From assembly GCA_900197625.1 (NCBI GenBank), contig FZLS01000008.1, forward strand, positions 1-64,000: 64,000 nt of DNA. Direction: 5' to 3'. Made by a program: the position numbers and the translations under genes. Source of the stretch: Rhodobacteraceae bacterium Water-Bin34. GTDB lineage: Bacteria; Pseudomonadota; Alphaproteobacteria; Rhodobacterales; Rhodobacteraceae. The notes under the pieces were generated by a model. The model was not told where the DNA came from, did not search any database, and saw only the letters and a list, made by a program, of their open reading frames with translations. Positions 61,401 to 64,000 of this stretch are shown in pieces; position 1 is the stretch's first letter; each line of letters starts with the position of its first letter.

Positions 61401-63166
61401 GAGATGTTGTTATCACATTCGCAAGAACCGGTGATATTGGTGCAAGCGGTCCTCAGGGTACAACTGGTATTCAAGGTGATGTCGGTACTCAAGGTACGGC
61501 AGGATTTATAGGTGGAGTTGGTTCTCAAGGTGTACAAGGTTTTCAGGGTACGCAGGGTTTCCAAGGCTTCCAAGGTACTGAAGGAATTGGTACGCAAGGT
61601 GCTACTGGTATTCAAGGTCCTGAAGGACAACAAGGCGATGAGGGTGAAGTCGGTGGAGACGGTCCTCAAGGTGTACAAGGCTCTTTGGGTTTCCAAGGTG
61701 CAGATGGTTTCCAAGGCATGCAAGGGATGCAAGGTACGCAAGGCGTGGGAGCGCCTGGTGCTTCTGGTGTACAAGGTAATGACGGTTTCCAGGGTATACA
61801 AGGTATGCAAGCTGCTCAGGGTATTCAGGGTAATGTTGGACCGATTGGATTTGGTACGCAAGGTGTACAAGGTATTCAAGGTTTCCAAGGTGAAAGCGGC
61901 TTCCAAGGTGCTGGCGGTTTCCAAGGTATATCTGGTTCGGGTAACCAAGGTGTTCAGGGCTTCAACGGTTTCCAAGGCTTCCAAGGTGATAACGGTTTCC
62001 AAGGACCATCTGGTGCTGGTAATCAAGGTACGCAAGGTTTTCAGGGTGCGATTGGTATCGGTGATGTAGGTTTCCAAGGTACTCAAGGGTTATTAGGTCC
62101 TCAAGGTATCAGCGGTGAAGAGGGAACTGGCGGTGTACAAGGTATTCAGGGTTACTTCGGTTTCCAGGGTATGCAAGGTATTAGTGGTGCTTTAGGTAAT
62201 ACTGGTTTACAAGGTTTCCAAGGTATATCTGGTACAGGAATTCAAGGTGTTCAGGGTGCAACTGGATCTGGTGTACAAGGTATGCAAGGTGTGCAGGGTT
62301 TACAAGGTATGTTGGGTTTCCAAGGTGCTATTGGTGGCGGTGTGCAAGGTTTCCAAGGTACAGCTGGTTTCCAAGGAGATTACGGTTTCCAAGGTACTCA
62401 GGGTGTTCAGGGTCCAGGTAATGAAGGCGGTGTCGGTAACTTACAGAACGTTCATACATCTGCGCTACAAGGTACTCCACTCTTTATTCCAATGTTTGAA
62501 GCTGGAGCAGATCAAAGACAGTTGCTTGCTACGACTGGTCCAAATCCAAATGGAGAAAGTAACTTCTTCTATACTTCTAATATTGACGAACTTAGTGTTG
62601 AAAACATCGAACTTGGTGGTAATATTAATATTGGTGGTTCATTAACAGCCTCAGCTTTAAGTGGTCTTACTTCAGATCTTAACTTACCTAACAACGTTTA
62701 TATAGGGTACGGAACAAACGCAGCTGTTAAAACAGGGTTTGATTCAACTGGATCTGGTGTTTGGAATATAGATTTAGATACAACTACCGCAACAGCCGTA
62801 GTTATGGAAAGAAGATCAGACGGAGTTGCGTTGTTTACATTCGATACATCAACTGGCGCGTTTACAGCATCTGGCGATGTAGTAACAAACTCAGATGAAA
62901 GACTTAAAATGAATATTGAAACTCTTTCTGAAGCATTACCGAAAGTAATGGAATTAAGAGGTGTATCATTTAATATGAAAGATAATCCTGATTTAGATAA
63001 AATTGGACTTATCGCTCAAGAAGTTGAAAAAGTAATACCTGAAGTAGTTCTTACTGATAAATCATCACAACAAATAAAGTCAGTAGCTTACAGTTCTCTG
63101 GTTGGTCTCTTGGTTGAAGCCATTAAAGATTTAAAAGCTGAGGTCGACGAAATAAAAGTGCAATAA
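58475..63166 (+). CDS. Collagen-like fibre with cupredoxin domain and S74 chaperone
   Basis: The 1563-residue protein consists of collagen-like G-x-Q/G-x-y blocks (about 53-77, 134-237, 376-505, 646-689, 789-866 and 988-1320) separated by beta domains. Residues 691-788 form a cupredoxin-like domain with His 730, Cys 773, His 776 and Met 779. The C-terminus has a Peptidase_S74 chaperone: [12 protein letters not shown] with the Ser/Lys dyad, [15 protein letters not shown] and [14 protein letters not shown]. The G-x-Q bias, with Gln instead of Pro at the Y position, is typical of phage collagen-like fibres. A trimeric fibre that self-cleaves is expected. Confidence 0.9.
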   Translation: MAFNSISGSRIIGQGTPQAVPIQLDPAPYTGAVAYGSDGLIYVSNGTAWTAVGAGTQGTTGLQGDDGLQGTQGTYGPGFDVIGSVTDVDTGGDQQATLNTAFPSATTGQGVIDNADDELWVYDGAVWVNVGSFRGVQGFVGNQGTQGFQGTIGQEGIQGSRGYRGFQGFQGIQGTTGIQGMQGIQGPQGTQGIQGVQGVQGTQGVQGLLGNQGTQGPQSIQGTTGIQGDIGFQGFSGDDAGHVVEFRIKDEIVQADPTTGEMIMNGAANPADDFSGVTRIWIDDEAFYSVNLEGLYTAIAASSSTNKAYMKITLRNSPDDYVIFSVQGATDQTGYWQLDVTYVAGDGIKSDFVQLDTPTPGTTTRLPVLVAFSMSGDRGFQGIQGPQGTQGIQGVQGLIGSQGVQGPQSIQGIQGLQGPQGIKGIQGNQGTQGLQGIQGTQSVQGIQGIQGGTGTQGVQGIQGNQGVQGLQGTQGFQGTTGIQGDTGTQGLLGNQGIQGVGGNHGGLTFEWNFNSNVTPTTDPGTSNWKINNADVTLATKLTIDDLPLDNYSSTIDDIFDYLDSNQSAVKGQIFIESEHDDNGPPGHHFVVYEFTNWTWDSSGSKLWGEFDVTHVESSSVASNDWNNVVADHGSKAIINFIPAGIRGTQGVQGHQGVQGVQGNQGTQGPQSIQGTTGIQGMQGMQGIEGARTFNVTSSGSSDYIIDTVADPVLHLIRGFTYLFDVDAPGHPFDIRVSNGGAQYNTGVTNNGASSGIITFRVPFNAPANLYYQCQLHAGMGNTIVTSDLGPQGTQGVQALQGIQGTLGLQGDTGAGNQGVQGFIGIQGDTGFQGVQGFPGPIGPQGTQGTSGLQGGPGQQGTTGSFGGVTFDYTFSTNTAASDPGVGILKFDNASLSGATTLYMDDRDDNFTDIQPFLRTIDDSTSPIKGHFKVSENGSPENFAVFTISAVTENSGYFGITCSYINGSIGGTFADAGDVVITFARTGDIGASGPQGTTGIQGDVGTQGTAGFIGGVGSQGVQGFQGTQGFQGFQGTEGIGTQGATGIQGPEGQQGDEGEVGGDGPQGVQGSLGFQGADGFQGMQGMQGTQGVGAPGASGVQGNDGFQGIQGMQAAQGIQGNVGPIGFGTQGVQGIQGFQGESGFQGAGGFQGISGSGNQGVQGFNGFQGFQGDNGFQGPSGAGNQGTQGFQGAIGIGDVGFQGTQGLLGPQGISGEEGTGGVQGIQGYFGFQGMQGISGALGNTGLQGFQGISGTGIQGVQGATGSGVQGMQGVQGLQGMLGFQGAIGGGVQGFQGTAGFQGDYGFQGTQGVQGPGNEGGVGNLQNVHTSALQGTPLFIPMFEAGADQRQLLATTGPNPNGESNFFYTSNIDELSVENIELGGNINIGGSLTASALSGLTSDLNLPNNVYIGYGTNAAVKTGFDSTGSGVWNIDLDTTTATAVVMERRSDGVALFTFDTSTGAFTASGDVVTNSDERLKMNIETLSEALPKVMELRGVSFNMKDNPDLDKIGLIAQEVEKVIPEVVLTDKSSQQIKSVAYSSLVGLLVEAIKDLKAEVDEIKVQ
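58650..62435 (+). repeat. Collagen-coding tandem repeats
   Basis: Gly-x-Gln blocks are encoded by near-tandem 9-base units of the kind CAAGGTATT with many variants. The densest runs are about 58876-59185, 59602-59990 and 61438-62435. Confidence 0.85.
60545..60838 (+). other. Cupredoxin-like domain within the collagen fibre
   Basis: Domain of about 98 residues with GHPFDIRVS (His 730), [15 protein letters not shown] (Cys 773, His 776, Met 779) and a RVPFNAP strand before it. The C-x2-H-x2-M spacing is that of amicyanin-type blue copper proteins. Confidence 0.75.
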
Positions 63167-63195
63167 GATTTTGTAGACACTATGGTTTAAATCGA

Positions 63196-63226
63196 GGGGG
63201 TCTATTCTTAGTACCCCCTTATTTTT
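63196..63226 (+). terminator. Rho-independent terminator after the collagen fibre
   Basis: GGGGGT at 63196-63201 pairs with ACCCCC at 63213-63218 around an 11-base loop, followed by TTATTTTTT. Confidence 0.85.
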
Positions 63227-63234
63227 TATAAATA
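63227..63234 (+). promoter_or_regulatory. T4-type late promoter abutting the terminator
   Basis: Exact TATAAATA directly after the terminator T tract and 27 bases before the ATG at 63261. Confidence 0.75.
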
Positions 63235-63260
63235 GAATAAACGAATAAAGAGATGAAGAC

Positions 63261-63587
63261 ATGGGATCCAAAGCAAATATCTATATAGATCAAGGTACTG
63301 ATTTTCGCATCACGTTGGAAATGTTCGACGGGGATGATGATGATTTGGTGATCGGCACTTTTAGTTTCTTCGCAGATTTAAGAAAAATGTACTCTTCAAA
63401 AAGAGCTGCAGAGTTTGTTGTAGAAAAGAACGAAAACGACATAACACTAGTTTTAGAAGCTGATATCACGGCTAATCTAAAACCTGGGAAATATGAATAT
63501 GATGTTTTAATGAGAAAATCCAGCGGTGAGATGTCCAAGATAGTTGAAGGACTAGCTATTGTTATTCCTACTATCACGGAGGTATAA
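63261..63587 (+). CDS. Small structural protein, unknown
   Basis: The 108-residue protein begins MGSKANIYIDQGTDFRITLEM and appears to be a compact beta-sandwich (strands IYIDQG, FFADLRKMYS, ITLVLEADI, KYEYDVLMR, SKIVEGLAIV). This pattern, with DQGxDF and PGKYEYDV, recalls small beta-sandwich virion proteins of marine T4-like phages. It follows a late promoter and precedes another fibre-type gene by three bases, so a fibre accessory role is likely. Confidence 0.65.
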   Translation: MGSKANIYIDQGTDFRITLEMFDGDDDDLVIGTFSFFADLRKMYSSKRAAEFVVEKNENDITLVLEADITANLKPGKYEYDVLMRKSSGEMSKIVEGLAIVIPTITEV

Positions 63588-63590
63588 CTG

Positions 63591-64000
63591 GTGAGCATTA
63601 AAGTTAAAGTAGGTCAATCCCAGAAGATAAGGATTGTCGCTTCTGCAGAGAAGAAACCGTTAATTACACCTGATTCGATAACTTTAGGAATCGATACGGT
63701 AGGCCAGTATGTAGCTAAAATTGACGCAGGTTCCGGTATTATAGTTACACCAGAGCTTAACGTTGAAAACGCAAATCTAGTAATATCTCACGCCGCAACT
63801 TCTACAGAATTAAGTTCTAATAATGCTGGTTTAGAATTTGCTGGTAATATTGACATAGACCAATATGGTCACATTACACAGTTTAATAATAGATCATTTT
63901 CTGATGATAATTTTTCATACGCAAACTCTGTTATTAGTACTAATGATATTACTCTTGGTACAACAGCTTTAACTCTTGGTGAGACTTCAAATAATATAAT
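63591..64000 (+). CDS. Fibre-like protein, 3' end cut by window
   Basis: The frame starts at GTG 63591 behind ACGGAGGTATAACTG and stays open to the window end (136 codons). The N-terminus (MSIKVKVGQSQKIRIVASAE) is a beta domain, and the following sequence (LEFAGNIDIDQYGHITQFNN) has the D-x-x-G-x-I-T pattern of repetitive fibre shafts. It is likely the beginning of a large tail fibre gene. Confidence 0.65.
   Translation, partial: MSIKVKVGQSQKIRIVASAEKKPLITPDSITLGIDTVGQYVAKIDAGSGIIVTPELNVENANLVISHAATSTELSSNNAGLEFAGNIDIDQYGHITQFNNRSFSDDNFSYANSVISTNDITLGTTALTLGETSNNI

Noticed and set aside
61316-62086. 256-codon minus-strand open frame (Thr/Leu repeats) opposite the collagen gene
   Set aside because: It is the antisense shadow of the repetitive G-x-Q coding sequence; no ribosome binding site or plausible protein composition. 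The same applies to plus-strand shadow frames at 59682-59951 and 61512-62069.
58876-62435. CRISPR-like tandem repeats
   Set aside because: The repeats are in frame, 9-base, contiguous and translate as G-x-Q collagen; there are no unique spacers of constant length.

Overview
The window is a contiguous stretch of a large, AT-rich, tailed marine phage genome of the T4-like contractile-tail kind (myovirus). The evidence is the T4 replication cassette in its usual order (sliding clamp gp45, clamp loader gp44 and gp62, RegA), a T4-type dCMP hydroxymethylase, a nearly full T4-type baseplate set (gp48, gp53, gp27, gp5, gp25, gp6, gp7-like, gp8), T4-style TATAAATA late promoters, and giant modular fibre proteins of the type found in marine T4-like phages. 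The host is probably a marine Gram-negative bacterium: there are sigma70-like promoters and two peptidoglycan-hydrolase domains on the tail hub. The exact host cannot be read from the sequence. No tRNA, IS element, integrase or CRISPR array was seen. No gene-free stretch exceeds about 120 bases.

Positions 1-7383 form a nucleotide and DNA-modification island on the plus strand: a MazZ-like dATP/dGTP pyrophosphohydrolase, dCMP hydroxymethylase, dCMP deaminase, a 2OG-Fe(II) oxygenase, an N6-adenine methyltransferase-like protein, an SGNH-hydrolase-like protein, a C5-cytosine-methyltransferase-like protein, a DexA-type exonuclease and a GT-A glycosyltransferase. Together they suggest DNA carrying 5-hydroxymethylcytosine that is further decorated. 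The SGNH-like and C5-MTase-like proteins both end in a PIP-box-like peptide (IEDFF, LESFF), which suggests they are tethered to the phage sliding clamp encoded 1.6-2.8 kb downstream.

Positions 7384-10975 hold the replication cassette (gp45, a small acidic protein, gp44, a zinc-ribbon protein, gp62, RegA) and dUTPase. Positions 10985-16466 are an accessory region read from several sigma70-like promoters and closed by strong terminators. It carries a secreted small protein, Hsp20, a HAD phosphatase, small membrane proteins, a class I fructose-bisphosphate aldolase, a full-length NCS1 nucleobase:cation symporter and several small unknown proteins. The aldolase and the transporter are host-type metabolic genes.

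Positions 16492-21236 are on the minus strand: gp4-like head-completion nuclease, an unknown structural protein, a tube-fold protein, a gp26-like protein with a T_TTT_TTT slippery site joining it to a 53-codon downstream frame (a tail-assembly chaperone frameshift), and the tape-measure protein. Back-to-back late promoters at 21244-21271 separate this block from the rightward baseplate operon. Positions 21291-45960 then run gp48, gp53, a small protein, gp27, gp5 with a C-terminal lysozyme, an M15 peptidase hub protein, gp25, gp6, gp7-like, an appendage protein, a virion subtilase with a huge insertion, gp8, a 1783-residue DUF4815 protein, an S74 fibre and a glycine-rich adhesin. Positions 46018-64000 hold a 4011-residue repeat protein, a 1563-residue collagen-like fibre containing a cupredoxin domain and an S74 chaperone, and the start of another fibre-like gene cut by the window end.
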